DNA of 64,000 nucleotides, from the NCBI GenBank assembly GCA_019787685.1, contig JAHNUO010000002.1, forward strand, positions 930,001 to 994,000. Reading direction: 5' to 3'. Both the position numbers and the translations under genes were made by a program. Positions 12,250-24,400 of this stretch are shown piece after piece. The stretch's first letter is position 1. Each line of letters starts with the position of its first letter. This stretch comes from Chiua virens. Lineage: Eukaryota; Basidiomycota; Agaricomycetes; Boletales; Boletaceae. Under the pieces are notes generated by a model. The model did no database searches, was not told where the DNA came from, and was given only the letters and a program-made list of their open reading frames with translations.

Positions 12250-13513
12250 ATGTCGCAGCAGGTACAACAAACAGTAATCCCATCAAATATGCTACCCCCC
12301 GGCGAGGCAGAGCTCGCCCAGGCAAATTCATATTACCCACAAGAACCAGCCGACCTCACGGGGGGATTGCCAATTAACCTCGATTCTCTGCGGGATGGAC
12401 CCCCCGGAAGTAAACCATTTTACCCTTACTCGACCCTCATTCGGTATGTTGATTCGCTGTGGACTTGGCCCACTGGGCTCGGTCGGTCCTGCGGACTCAT
12501 CACGATTCTAGATACGCGATCAAGGGTTCGCCCAATCAAAAGTTACTCCTAGAAGATATCTACTATGCAATCGAATCTCGCGTGTGTATTCTTCTTGGGT
12601 TCCTCTGAGTTTGCTTTGGTATTCACGCCACTCCTCTAGTTTCCGTATTTTCGATCTGCACCTTCAGGCTGGAAAGTAAGTAAAACTTGTTAAACACAGC
12701 TGGTAGCTCGTATGTTTCATCGTGTCCTCGCATACCCGAGACGCGACCGCGATGTTGATGTTTGATTGTGTTCATATTTGTTTGATCTACCCTCCAAAAC
12801 AGAACAAAATTAACTGAATGCAACTTACAGAATTCTGTCCGACATAATCTTTCTCTTAATCCATGCTTTGAGAAGGTGCCCCGACCGCTTACCGATCGAG
12901 GTAAAGGGTCATACTGGACTGTCAATGACAACGTCGACCCACGCACCGGGGTTCACCGTGTAAGAAAGAAGAAACCAAAAGGGAATAAAGGGCGCCAGTC
13001 GGAGGAGCAAGATATAGATTATCGTCCGAACGAACCCTTTCCTGACCCCCACGCACAATTCGTCCAAGCACCCCCTCCACAGATGCACCCTGATGAGGCT
13101 GGCCCAAGCAGACAGGCGCCGTATCCGCCTCCCTACCCACCCGCGTATGTCCCTTACCTGCGTATATAACTTGTTGATTAATGTGCTGGTTGGTTAGTTT
13201 TGACCCCAACTTTCCTATGCTTCCACCTCCACCACCTGGCTTGCGCTTTCCTCCACACCCGGCCATGCCAATAGATAACCTGGAAGCAGATGAGAACGGC
13301 AATCTTTCTTGGCGCCTGACGCTGATGAAGGAGCTCAGTAATCTCCAGCAACTTGCAGTTGAGCAAGAGAAGGCAGGTGCCGATGAGGAGTGGTTCCGCA
13401 TGATGCTGCTGCGCATTCGCGGTGCACTCATGGCTCCTGCATATCACGAAGGGATGCACCCCCCGCCAGGAATGCCACCCCACCCACCACCAAATCCAGA
13501 GATGCCGCAGTAA
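12250..13513 (+). CDS. Forkhead (winged-helix) transcription factor
   Basis: Five exons (12250-12443, 12512-12581, 12640-12675, 12831-13144, 13198-13513) give 309 residues, frame intact. The forkhead domain, about residues 55-145, reads [62 protein letters not shown] and GKGSYWTVN; the recognition helix NSVRHNLS is canonical. A basic patch [13 protein letters not shown] follows (nuclear signal). The C-terminal half is Pro-rich with a predicted helix [19 protein letters not shown]. Compact single-domain fungal forkheads control cell-cycle genes or ribosomal protein genes; which applies here is not clear. Confidence 0.93.
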
Positions 13514-13746
13514 ATACAGGTGAGAAATACGCGAGTAATTGTCATTCGGTTTGTTTTTCGGTTGGTATGTCAACTTTTCTCCTTCCAAGCTTTGAATTTG
13601 AGCGTTGCAACACTTTGTTCAAGTTTCTCAAACTGTACTTTACATAAATACATCGTAACGATTGCACAGCTTACCTAAGATAGACGATCTGATTATAAAG
13701 GACCGAATGATATCCGATCAGTAGTACATTCTTCGCTTCTTCCTCA

Positions 13747-14824
13747 ATGGCACCCATCGCAGTATCTGCCACAGTGTCTGTGCCCGCAACGTCCAAACCA
13801 ACAGGATCTGCTGTCACTTTGCCCACTGGATCAGTCCTGGTTATCGGATCGCTGGGAACCGCGCAGAATGGAAAATACCAAGCGCTTGTCGCTAGCTTGG
13901 ATACAAATCCAAGTGGAAACACTATAGAGAGGCAGATGCTCGATAGGCTGATCGGTGGAGGTGATGTTATTCTCTCCCTGACCATACGCACGTATTAAAC
14001 CTGCCGTGTTAGCTACCATATTGTCCCCCTCCTCTTACTCATCAATACACCTTGTTCTCACCCCTTCGGAATACTCATCCCTCACATCCGATCTACGACC
14101 ATTCTTCGACCAGCTTCTTGAGGGTCTCACCCCCCTCGGCAAATTTCACTTGCTAAATCTTCCCGCGGACCTCCTCAACTTTTCTCAGCAACTCATCCTG
14201 GCTGGGTTCACCATTCTGGAAGGCGCCTTACAAGGCGAGACCGCACGCATCGTCGCTCAGAAACCTCATCTCACACTCCTTACCACAATGCCAAAAGCAC
14301 TCTCAAATGAAGCAGTCCCTCTGAAGCGGAAGGCCGATCCCGCACGGCAGTCTTCGAAGAAGGCTCTTTGGACACTTTCGTCTCCCGCTACGCCCTCTAT
14401 CGACGCCGAATCTCTTCTGACCACTGCCGACCGTGCACGCCCTGTTCCAACTTGCGAACCTGTGAACTCGGGTGCACCTCGACGTAAGAAAGCGTGCAAG
14501 AATTGCACGTGTGGGCTCGCAGAGATTGAGGCTGAAGAAGTCAAGTCGGGCAAAGTTGTTCTTTTGGACACGGATGGTGTAGTGGAAGTCGGCGCGAGCA
14601 ACGTAGAGAAAGAGCGACTGATTGCTGCGGCAAAGGCTGCTCCAAAGGCGACGAGTAGCTGTGGCAGCTGTTTTCTGGGAGACGCATTTAGATGTGCAAG
14701 TTGCCCCTACCTAGGTGTGTTGACGTGTTGACTAGCTGGTTGTAACTCACGTGTGCTTTTAGGTCTTCCCGCTTTCAATCCTGGCGAGAAAGTTGAGATT
14801 GACCTGGGTATGGATGATATCTAA
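13747..14824 (+). CDS. DRE2: Dre2/CIAPIN1, cytosolic Fe-S assembly protein
   Basis: Three exons (13747-13960, 14013-14714, 14763-14824) give 325 residues. The N-terminal methyltransferase-like part spans about residues 25-150 ([24 protein letters not shown]). The C-terminal CIAPIN1 region carries the cluster ligands: [13 protein letters not shown], then [20 protein letters not shown] (C-x2-C-x7-C-x2-C) and the end [17 protein letters not shown]. Dre2 with the diflavin reductase Tah18 feeds electrons into cytosolic-nuclear Fe-S assembly and is essential in yeast. It converges with BCD1, with about 30 bp between stop codons. Confidence 0.96.
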
Positions 14825-14854
14825 GAGGGAGAACTGCCTTCCTTCACCTCCTGG

Positions 14855-16343
14855 CTACTCCGGCCAATGTAGACCCACAGGTCGAAGTTCTGTAATATAT
14901 ATATAACACGTTGAACATTCTCTTGACCAATGGATGAGAGCAACCAACCATCGTAGAGAGCTCGATTGATCCCCTGCCTCAGCATCCCATTCATCTCCCC
15001 AGTCCAATACATCTTCATCAGCTGCACTTTGTGTTTGTTTCACAAGTTCAAGCAACCTAGTGGGATTGATGGGGTCGCCTTCGGTGAATTCATCGTCAGA
15101 AGTCGAAGACTCGTCTTCTTCCGCCTCAGCATTTGCAAGGGATACCTCGTCATCACTCCCGGAATATACTTCCAGCGTGGACAACCCAGTCGGATGCTTG
15201 CTCGTTGTATCTTCTTCCGAGTGGGAACTGCCCTCACTCCCGTATCCACCAATCAGGCTTTGAACCGCTTTGAAACCCGCCGTCTCACCCAGTTTCCTCC
15301 GCTTTGGCACCCTCGTAGCATCACCTTGTTCATCCTCCGAGATTCGGACAATGAAACCAGCTTTATCAATAACAGTACCACAAAACGACGATGCTTCGGG
15401 GTCGAAAACATACATAGTCGGGAACTCTATGAAAGCGGTTCTGTGGAGGAGCTCGCTAAGGCTCAGGGTCGGATCTAGCTTGTGGTAGTACGCGACATTG
15501 GGGACGCGGGGAAAGTCAATATTTGCGCGTATGTAGCAGTGCGGAGGAACGAAACACTCGGGGGCCTCTGGATGTGGGGTTACCACGGTTGGGAGCCAAT
15601 CCGGAAAGTTGTCTTTTTGTTTCTGTGATTTCGAGAGTGCCGAGGATACCTGACGCTGAAGTACGGCGAGAAGAGTTGCCGATAGATTATTCCTGTGAGA
15701 GAGCAGGTTATAGGATGCTGGTGGCGAGGACGAAATGGATGCAAGAGTGGCGGGAGGGTAAAATATAAACTCGATCGTGATCAGTGGACACTTGGACCTT
15801 GCAAATCAACCATGTATTAGCCCTGGGGAAGGACGAACGAGCAAAGAACGTTTACTTTTGATCGAAGGTCGACTGATTCATATTCCTACGCTCCATCCCT
15901 GCTGGCAACAACTCGACATCGATACCCAGCGATTCGAGATGTGCTACGAGTACGTCTCGTTTCGATTTCCCCGCGGCTTTTCTCCCTCTCGAAACCTTGT
16001 GATGCGCATTTGCAGATTTAGTTTTGCCTGCGCCGACGTTCACCGTGTACCCGCCGCGAGCGATGTCCTTGCCCCACTCGCCCACTTTTCTACCGATGTC
16101 TTCGAGATAGCAATAATCCCGCATCATGGTACCCCAGCCGTACGCGTTCATGGGGATATATTGGGCTTTTTCTCGCTCACCGGTGCATTTCGTTTCCTGT
16201 TTGTGTTTGTGAGAGCATGAGAGGGAGCAGGTGGGGGTCGCACAACGAGGGCATTTGTACCGGGCTGAAGAGGTGCAAAATGCACAGATTCTGAGGTCAT
16301 GTTGGACAGTGGACCCAGTCGAGGTTGCCAAATCGTCAACCAT
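14855..16343 (-). CDS. BCD1: Box C/D snoRNP assembly protein Bcd1 (zf-HIT)
   Basis: Two exons (16343-15856, 15797-14855) give 476 residues; the frame stays open to an ATG at 16451, so the start is uncertain. The N-terminal zf-HIT finger reads CAFCTSSARYKCPRC, TPTCSLSCSHKHKQETKC (paired zinc ligands). Next come MNAYGWGTMMRDYCYLEDIGR and, across the intron, the conserved DQKSKCPLITIEFIFYPPA. The second half contains FVPPHCYIRANIDFPRVPNV and LSLSELLHRTAFIEFPTMYV, typical of the Bcd1 C-terminal domain, then an acidic Ser/Asp/Glu tail. Bcd1 is needed for early box C/D snoRNP maturation in the nucleus. The last about 30 codons include an AT repeat and may be intronic. Confidence 0.92.
14895..14905. 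repeat. Short AT dinucleotide run
   Basis: Eleven bases of alternating A/T inside the apparent C-terminal codons of BCD1; low complexity only. Confidence 0.7.
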
Positions 16344-16510
16344 TCTGTGTAATACCTGGTCTGGAAGCCACGTCAATGTGTCAGTCAGAAAAAATGAGTG
16401 CTTGCGACGATGGTGAACTGGGACATAGACTGTAGAAAAGGACAAGGACAATCGGTCACGCGACGCGCTCGAGGACCATATTTATTGTCATTCATTTGAC
16501 CGTGACACCA
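16344..16510. promoter_or_regulatory. Shared intergenic promoter of BCD1 and MED18
   Basis: The two genes are head-to-head with 167 bp between the chosen start codons (59 bp if BCD1 starts at 16451). No individual site is claimed. Confidence 0.45.
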
Positions 16511-17341
16511 ATGTCAGCGGTTGCTTACTCTCCTGCCCATGCGTTCTACGAAGTAGCCCTCTTCGGCGACTTCTTTGCTCGCGACCTTAAATCCATCCTC
16601 AACCGACTCACCCTGCATACCGAGTCTGCTACCCCCATGCACACCCGCGAGATCGTATTTGAGCAGATTGGTGCTCAGGGCCTTATTCAAGCCAGCTCTC
16701 AAGGTGACGAACCAGTCCTACTGAGAGCCAGGAAGGAGCTTGGTGATGGCAAGGAGAGTGGGTGGTGAGCTTAGGACACGTCCATCATTGTATCCTTGTG
16801 CAGACTGATATTTCAGGACGTTGTATTCATACCTGAAACCAGAATCTGTACGCGTGCATCCCGAAGCAACCGTTCGACCATGGGCCGTTTGTGAGGTGCT
16901 CGGGGATGCTCTTAGCTTTGCTAGCGCGCTCGGATACGTGTACGGCTGGTCTGCATCTTGATCGAATAGTGCACTTAAATGGAGATCACACTAGCCGTCG
17001 CTCTCAGATATACAAACGCGGATATGCTTTCCGGCGTGGGCCACTCGTTATCCAGATGTTTCAGCAAGAGCAGGTACCGCATTACTTGCCTTCTTGGCCG
17101 AGTTTCTTTGTGACACTTACCATTTGTTTATATCAAGGTTGACCCAAAGACATCGCTTCCGATTCCTGCACATACTGACACCTTGTGGGAGGTGGAAGTC
17201 AAGACGGCTACCCAAGTCGATACTGCGGCTCCTGTTGCTGGTCAAATGCAAATAAATACCGTCCGCTCAGCGATTGACGCTGTTCTCGAGGTTCAGTCTA
17301 TCATGAAGGGATTGTTGGACCTTAGAAGGCAAGATATATGA
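16511..17341 (+). CDS. MED18: Mediator complex subunit 18
   Basis: Four exons (16511-16764, 16817-16939, 16995-17073, 17138-17341) give 219 residues in an intact frame. The family landmarks appear in order: YEVALFGDFFARDL at the start, MHTREIVFEQIG, EPVLLRARKEL, WTLYSYLKPESVRVHPEATV, RPWAVCEVLGDALSFASALG, RRSQIYKRGYAFRRGPLVIQ and the C-terminal AIDAVLEVQSIMKGLLDLRR. Med18 is a beta-barrel head-module subunit contacting RNA polymerase II and Med20. Start: the ATG at 16511; upstream in-frame codons are not ATG. The exon 2 end was set at 16939 because this alone restores GYVRRSQ. Confidence 0.93.
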
Positions 17342-17640
17342 TTTACCAGTGGCACTGTAACCAAGAGACAAAACTTCTCGAAGCTTTCATTTTAAGAAGG
17401 TATTGTGTTCTACTCATCTGCTCCTGTCAGCCAATGATATCCTCATCCAATGCTATGCGCTGCCACAGACATTTGATTGATTAGTATCAGGTGAACACAT
17501 TTGAAGTATCTCATTGTCGGATCACACATATCTCCTTTGGTTGATGTTCTGACATTATGCAGACGGCCTGCCCGGCACACGACGGCTCTAATATATATAT
17601 ATAAACCCTTTCACGTTTTTAAGGTTGTGGATACTGTATT
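17342..17640. other. Intergenic between convergent MED18 and Cyc2-like gene
   Basis: No gene seen; contains an AT dinucleotide run near its 3' end. Confidence 0.6.
17591..17603. repeat. AT dinucleotide run
   Basis: Thirteen bases of alternating A/T just downstream of the Cyc2-like stop codon on the minus strand. Confidence 0.7.
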
Positions 17641-18741
17641 TCATCAAAGCTTCCAGACTTGGTGAGGTTTTAAGCCTAACTGCCCTAAGATACCTCCCAC
17701 CGAACCCTGGGAGTAGTTACGACCATATGGGCCGGCGATTGTATTTACCATCCTGGGTTGAAACGGATCGAGAGCAGTTCAGGATAAAACTCATAGAGGC
17801 GGCTTACCCTTCTGGGCCACAGACCAAGACAAGGATCCTCTTTTCGGTTGTGGATAGTGTCGGCGCAGATAACCAGGAGAGTCTGTACCACCATGGTATA
17901 CTGTGCGCCGGGAGCCGCAATACATCTTGTAGCACTGATTTTTCAATCCGACCACATTGAACATTTGGGGAACGAGTTTCCGGGGTATCGTTTATGGATT
18001 CCACAAAGAGACGCAGTTGAAACCTTTCCGGATAATCCTGAGACAGGGTCACAAGCGATTGGATCAAACTCGAAGGAGGAAGGTCCTCCACTGATCTGGA
18101 TCCGTGAAGCAACGTAAAACGAGTTTTAAGGAAGATATCACTGGCACCCGTTTTGAAGACATTATGTAAAAGCTGGTAGAAAGGTGTAATTCCTGTGCCA
18201 CCGGAGACCTTGCAAGGGTAACCCAGGGATTAGTTGGCTCACAGATCTGAGAAGGGGATGGGGTACATGCCAGAATCACTTCATCCCAAGGACCACTCTG
18301 CCATGAACTTGACCAGGTCTTGACGGGTCCGCGGATCTCGATCGGATCACCGACTTTCTTCGAGTGTAGCCACCGACTGACTTCACCTCGTTCGTATTTC
18401 TTTACCCACAGCCTTATGTGATTGTTTTCGTCGATGCCTTCGAGAGGAGTATATGGACGTTCCACTTGAATGTCACTGTCCTTGACGAAGACGGAACAGA
18501 TGGGCGCGAAGCCGCCAGATTCTTGTAGGCTTAATTCGGGAGGAATGGCAAGAGTTAGAAGCTTGGTGTTGGAGGACGCGTCTTCAGATTTGATGAGGGT
18601 CGTTGACGTGAAGTGGGAGGGACTGAGAGGCGGAAGATCTTCGGGATGGAAGAAGAGAAAATAAAAGGTAGTTGCAGAGACGGAGACAAACAAAGCGGGT
18701 TTAAGAAGACGAGGACGACATGCTTGACGAAAAAAAAACAT
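17641..18741 (-). CDS. Cytochrome b5 reductase-like FAD protein, Cyc2 type
   Basis: Start taken at ATG 18741, giving MFFFRQACRPRLLKPALF: a basic mitochondrial-type N-terminus followed by one membrane segment (residues about 16-31). An in-frame ATG at 18840 is also open. The FAD domain shows QVERPYTPLEG and the NAD domain SGGTGITPFYQLLHNVF, TRFTLLHGSRSVEDLP and LVCGPEGMVNTIAG, ending LGQLGLKPHQVWKL. This arrangement matches NADH-cytochrome b5 reductase relatives such as yeast Cyc2, which supports haem attachment to cytochrome c. The final exon is 17752-17641. The join before SGGTGITP (intron 18266-18209 or so) is one base out of frame: one base near 18267 must be skipped. Assignment to Cyc2 rather than another b5 reductase is moderate. 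Confidence 0.82.
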
Positions 18742-18872
18742 ATCGACAGAGATATTCCAAAAGAGGAAATTAGTTAATGGCTTTGCGCAACAACGACAAA
18801 CAATATATGTAGTAAAGAACACAGCCACAGGGATCGACATGTCAGTACACTACTATCGAAATAATTCAAACT
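18742..18872. promoter_or_regulatory. Shared promoter, Cyc2-like gene and zinc-finger gene
   Basis: Head-to-head spacing is 131 bp between the chosen starts; it shrinks to 32 bp if the Cyc2-like gene uses the ATG at 18840. That compactness is one reason to prefer the internal start. Confidence 0.45.
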
Positions 18873-20222
18873 ATGTTACACCGCCGTAGTCCTACACATA
18901 GCTATCCTCGCCCTGCAACGCTGGCGCTGCGTACACCACACCCATCTACACCCACCCTCCTTTCACCATTCGCATCTATTACTAATTCCCCTCTCATCCC
19001 CGATGACGCTCTCGATGACTTTCAGTCGAACGCTTGGGTCAATGCCCCTCTCGCCGGGCTAGGCATCACTTATTTCCGCGATACATCTTCAGGGCTTCAC
19101 GGTCGATCGCATGGTCTCGAGGGCTCGCTGCGAATGCAAGTCGACGACCACGACCGAATGCCTTACCTGCCCGCCGAGTCCCACATCGAAATGTCACTGG
19201 AACTTGGCCTCGATAGCGACATCGACCCCGTGGAGAGCGATATCATTGGATTAATCCCCGATGTTAACATGTACGATAGATTTCGACGACAGGACACACC
19301 TCATACTGGCGTCAACCCCCTGGATACCATCGGCGATAGCTCACTTCGAAGCGCTGGGATTTCGTACGGCGGGACCCTGCCTCACTCACATCCAACAGCC
19401 AGCGCAATACTGACGGTGTCCTTTGTCTGACGGATCCGAGTCCGAGACCCGAGGAAACCCCATCCCCGCGAGTCATCCAGGATATCATGTCGATCTTGAT
19501 CAAAGTTGAACCTGCTGTAGAACCCTCTTCTCAACCACGGTCCATCGCAAGCTCAGTCGCCCACACAAATGTTCTCGCCATCACCGTTTGCAACGCCAAG
19601 GAACTCTGTCAAATTCGAGCCAACCAACGTTCCTGATCGTGAAGGCCACTATCCTCCACCTACACCGTGCAATCTTGTGGATCCAAACAGTACCCATTCG
19701 TCCCCTGTACTGAACGCGCATCTTGGTATCGAACTTGGCGAACTCATAGCCAGAGCAGAACGTTTCAGAAACAGATACCCCGAACGAGATATCGATAGAG
19801 CGTGGTTGTCCCACTTTGCTGGAAAACTCTCGGACCGCGGGGAGCTTTTGAACGATTTTCGATGCTATGTCATTGGTTGCGAGCAGCGGAACAAACGTAG
19901 AGATCATATTTTGGTCCACGTTGGAGCCCACATTGGGCAGAGACCCTTTGCTTGTTCGCTGTGGTTTGTTAAAGACTGGTTATCCTTTCATATCTGCTAA
20001 ATATTTATTCACAGCCCATTGCGCTTCCTACGCAAAAACGAATGCAAAAGGCATGAGGCGAGTCACACCGGATTCAGACCTTACAGTTGCGATATTTGTG
20101 GTCAAACTTTTGTCAGACAAGACCTTGTGAAAAGGCACGTGAAGCGGACGCATGGGGAAAGGGATGAAAGTCAGACCGGCGTTACGAAGCAGTCTGCTAG
20201 GAAGAAAGCGAGACTACAGTGA
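18873..20222 (+). CDS. C2H2 zinc-finger protein
   Basis: The C-terminus has tandem C2H2 fingers: a degenerate first (CYVIGCEQRNKRRDHILVH), then FACSLCPLRFLRKNECKRH rebuilt across intron 19964-20014, then YSCDICGQTFVRQDLVKRHV, with TGFRPYSC as a linker. A basic end SARKKARLQ follows. The first 500 codons are Ser/Pro-rich and acidic. The middle needs two splices: a candidate 35-nt intron 19364-19398 and one ending at 19556 (donor at 19505 or 19517) before SPTQMFSPSPF. Likely a nuclear DNA-binding regulator; target unknown. Intron limits in the middle are tentative. Confidence 0.8.
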
Positions 20223-20357
20223 CGAGAGTGCACAGAGACTGTCATGTTGAGCCTTGCATTACTATTCATACGAGAATGAGGCAATGTTGCGTGTGACCCG
20301 ACCTAGTAGTGACAGCCGTGACATTGTCACATAGTCAATCTCTCTTAGTGTTCAACA

Positions 20358-21260
20358 ATGTCGGACAGAGGTCGCTCACCTTCGCTAAAGCCTCTCCACG
20401 ATGCGGACGTGGACATGGATAATGTCGACGACAAGAAGGATGTCAAGGTAGTCGTCGTGAACGGCCTTTCGCGCAATGTTGCCCAGACCCATCTTCAAAC
20501 AATTTTTGGCTTTTACGGTGAAGTCGTCAAAATCGATCTTCCCCTCTACACCAAATGTGCGAGTCCATCCATCGCCTAGTATATCCCTGTCTCACAATCT
20601 TTTCTCAGCCGGACAAAATCGAGGCAAAGCTTCACTCGAGTATGCAGATCCGTCGTCAGCGCGCAAAGCCGCATCTCACATGAACGGCGGTCAACTCGAT
20701 GGTCTCGTCTTGAAAGTGGAACTCTCCGATGTTCCCATCCGCACTCGCTCTCGTTCGCGCCCACGTCCCGTGCGCAACGGGCGGGACCGCAGGTCTTACT
20801 CGCGTTCTCGTTCCCGCTCCCTGACGCGTTCCCCCCCTCCTCGCAGGCGAGCGTACGAGCCACCCCGCTATGCGGATACATATCGACGAACAAGAGGTTA
20901 TGGTCGTCGCGGCCCCTCCTCCAAGGGACACCTACCGCCCTTCTCGTTCTCGCTCGCGTTCACCAGTCAGGCGTGGTGACCGCCTCCCACCGAGACGGAG
21001 GTCACCAAGCTACGAACGCGGTGGCACAGGGCATGGAAGGGGCCGGACGCAGTCGTTCCAGGAGTTACTCAGTGCGGTCTAGCCGTTCCCGCTCGGTGAC
21101 TCCGTCACGTTCCCGCTCCCGCTCTCGTTCACGTTCCCCATCGTATTCGTCGTACTCAAGGTACAGCCGAAGTAGGACCCGCTCAAGGTCTCCTAGCCGA
21201 GGGAAAAGGAGTCACAGCAGGGAGGATATCAGAGATAGTAGGTCTCGGTCTCCAGCGTAG
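20358..21260 (+). CDS. RNPS1: RNPS1-like SR protein (RRM plus RS domain)
   Basis: Exon 1 is 20358-20556 and exon 2 starts at 20608. The single RNA-recognition motif (about residues 28-105) shows KVVVVNGLSRNV as RNP2, IFGFYGEVVKIDLPL, and RGKASLEYADPSSARKA as RNP1 after the splice; then come dense Arg-Ser repeats. RNPS1 is an exon-junction-complex splicing factor with this compact order. The RS tail lies in three frames: +1 changes near 20911 (GYGRR to APPPRDTYRP) and near 21047 (to RSRSRSYSVRSSRSRS) rejoin RS-rich text to the stop at 21260. A generic SR protein is the alternative. Confidence 0.82.
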
Positions 21261-21445
21261 CTCGTTCAACTTCTTGGTATCAACAAATAGTTGCATGCAT
21301 AATTATACTGCTTGTACCTATGTTACTGTTGCGCTCTCACGAATCACGTCCCGATTCACTCGCTTGCAATTGATGAATCGTCAGCGAGAATAGGTCTGGT
21401 AGAACTCTATTATTGCAAGGGCAAGGAACGGATTAAACTGGTTGC

Positions 21446-24400
21446 TCACCCATATTCAGCATCATTCCTGATGGCATTAGACATCCACTCTTCATCCAAT
21501 TCTTGTTGAGCAAAGCCAGGGCCCCCTGCAATGCTCAGCACCACTGGTAACAACACCAAACCGTTCAGGGCACCAGAGATGATCAGAGTTAACCACATGC
21601 GGAAGTAGTATATCTGTGACCAGTTAGTGGACGAACAAACTAGGTTAGTTTATATGCTTCACCTCTAGGAGTCGAGAACGAGTTAGAGCTAGAACCGACA
21701 TTCCGATGAGCTTGGTAAAGGTAATCCCAGAGAGAACCTGTAAACCCAGTTGTCTATTAATTCACTAACAAGTTCCCGGGTAGAAACTTACAGAAGGGCC
21801 AACGTCGACCAACGCAGTCCACATCCGTTCGTCCCTCTCTTTCTGTCCCCCCAGCATTCTCCGCTGATAGACTGGATCCCGTGCTCATGAACGCCCTCGC
21901 GACATGCGCACAAAATTCCACTGCGATACCGAGGGAAATGACGAGGTTGACCAGGCTAATTGCATTAAGATTGATACCCCACACTGCCATGACACCCATG
22001 ACGTTTAAGACAGTCATCGCAACGATGGTCGTGACGATGGACCCAGCCCTCCATGAACCAAGGAACAGTGCGGTGACGACCAAAACTGCCGCTAGCCCAA
22101 GTCCAAGGATCTCTTGTGTGATGGCAACGATGTGAGCATACTGGTCGAAGAATACGTAGTGGAGGGAATACGGGAAAACTTTATACCCAATATAGTCCGA
22201 GATCTCGTCCGCTATGCGGTGTGCGGCTTCAAACGAGTGTATAAAGTCCGCCTGGGACCTTAGCGGAGGATGCGACGTGCGAAAGTGTGATGCCACCACC
22301 TGTGTGCCTGCTTGGTCAAGTGCAAGTGCTGTTCCGAATGACGCTTTTCCGGCGAGAGGACAGTCTTCGTTAGTCGGAGAGATGAGCCATTGGTTGAGAT
22401 AACGCATGAATTCTTCTCCTTCAGGAAGTCCGACCATAGTGATGTTCCACGCGGGATCTTGCTCATATAGACACGGTTGACATAATCTTTCGGAGTCCGT
22501 AGGTCTGCAGAACTTCGAAGGATCACTTTTGCGGACTCGACAGCAGGATTCCATAGCAGGGTCAAGCCATTTGAGAAAATCGTCAATCCAGGAAGCAGTT
22601 GGTTGCGAGATGAAGGAGGCATCGGGTCTCTTTCGTTCAGCCTCCAGAACATTGGCGATCGAGAACTCATCGCAAGTGGTGAAACGACCGCAAAGCTCTT
22701 GTTGACCTGCTCGCCGGGTAACATCAACTTCCTGTGAGACGAAGTACACAGGCGGCCCGACGTCAAGATAGGCATCCACGTGATCAAAGTATGCATTCAA
22801 GTATGAGTCCGAAGGCAAAGCAAGTCTTTGGTCTGATACAATATCTCAGTGGGTAGTTGAGCAGATTATGAGCGCCACTTACCCAGGCCAAGTTCGATCT
22901 GTTGTATTGATATCACAGAGAGCACAAATAGCCCAGAAAACGTGAGTAGCACAGCGGCTTTCACAACCGGCCGCAACAAAAATGGTGCATAGTGTCTTCG
23001 AATGAAACGGGCGACCGTGCCTAACCCCACAGGAGTATCGAGAAGCGCGACACGAGATGGTAGTCGTATGCAAGGGAAACAATCAACGCGACTGGCCTAC
23101 AAGGTGTTCTATGACTGGATCACACGTAATTGCCAACTACTCACCTCAACTCGCTTCAAGTCGATTGCAAGTGCACTGACAAACACTGTGACTTGGAGAA
23201 GTGCATTCAGGAGCACACTACCGGCGGCATAGAGCGCGAAGTTTCGTACAGCTGGCATCGGAACTAAAGCCCCCAATGCAAACGCCACAGTCTCTGTAAC
23301 CGTGCTGAGTAAGATTGAGGGACCTATCTTTGCCATTGTCCTTGCAACACGCTCCTCTGGAGACAGGAATAATGGTAAGGATCCGCCATCAGCCGAGTTT
23401 TCCCGAGTTTCGAATGGTGAACGATGTGATTGGGTAGGTGAGAGTGGTGTTGGTAAAGTGCCACCTTGCAACGCTACTGAAGCATTCGCACCATGCATCA
23501 AGTTCTGTCGATCAAGCTCGTGCACCAAGATGAAAACATTGTCCACCCCGACGGCTAGGACGAGGAATGGGATAACCTCAGCGATGATCAAGGTTGTTTT
23601 CACTCCTATCAAGGAGAAAAACCCGACCGAAGAGGACACGGAGAGAATGACTAGGCCGATCCCGAAAAGACCGAGTGTGAACTTGGAATTGACGAAGAGA
23701 TTGCGTGGCAACCGGGGGAAAATACGTGGTATGGTTCTTGAGTCGATGGATGCTGAAGACGACACGATAGGACTTCGTGCGAATAACAGAGGAAAGTTTC
23801 GAGCCCATTGTGACAACGAAGCCAATAGGCCGTCTTCCTCTCGCCCTGCGATACCATTGCCCAGCGTCAAGGATACGTAGAAAAACATTGCGAGATATGA
23901 GAGAACGACAATTTTGACATCTGTGTTTGAACTCTTGCTGATTTCCTCCTCGAGTGAGACACCTGTCGAAAACGCGATCCGCATGCCAGCCTCGGAAGAT
24001 ATTCTTTCGCTAAGATTAACCAAGTAATCTTTAAGTGCCTCTTCCCATTCCATCGCCTTCAATCGTTCAACGCTGTCAAGAGAATCTGATATCACATATG
24101 TGACCACCAATGACTCGGCCTCCAGATATGGGGAGGTGCCTTGTGCGCTCTCAGGTACACCACCAAGCACGTATTGTGGACCGAGCGGCTGCTGGAAATC
24201 AGGTAAACAGTCAACCGGAGACTGTGCACAGTGCGATACGCGGGCCGCCCAGGTCAACTCGTCGTAATGGCTGAAATCATTACCAAACCACGCCCCAATC
24301 GACTGTACGACACATGCGCCTTGGGGACCTGCAGGTTTGAAACACACGTCCGTAAGGCGATAACCATGCGGCTGCGAACGGAGAGCACGAATTTCCTTCT

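Noticed and set aside
12623..12946. 107-codon minus-strand frame
   Set aside because: Lies across forkhead introns and the recognition-helix exon on the opposite strand.
23302..23880. 192-codon plus-strand frame
   Set aside because: Antisense to the transmembrane region of NPC1, which carries clear family motifs on the minus strand.
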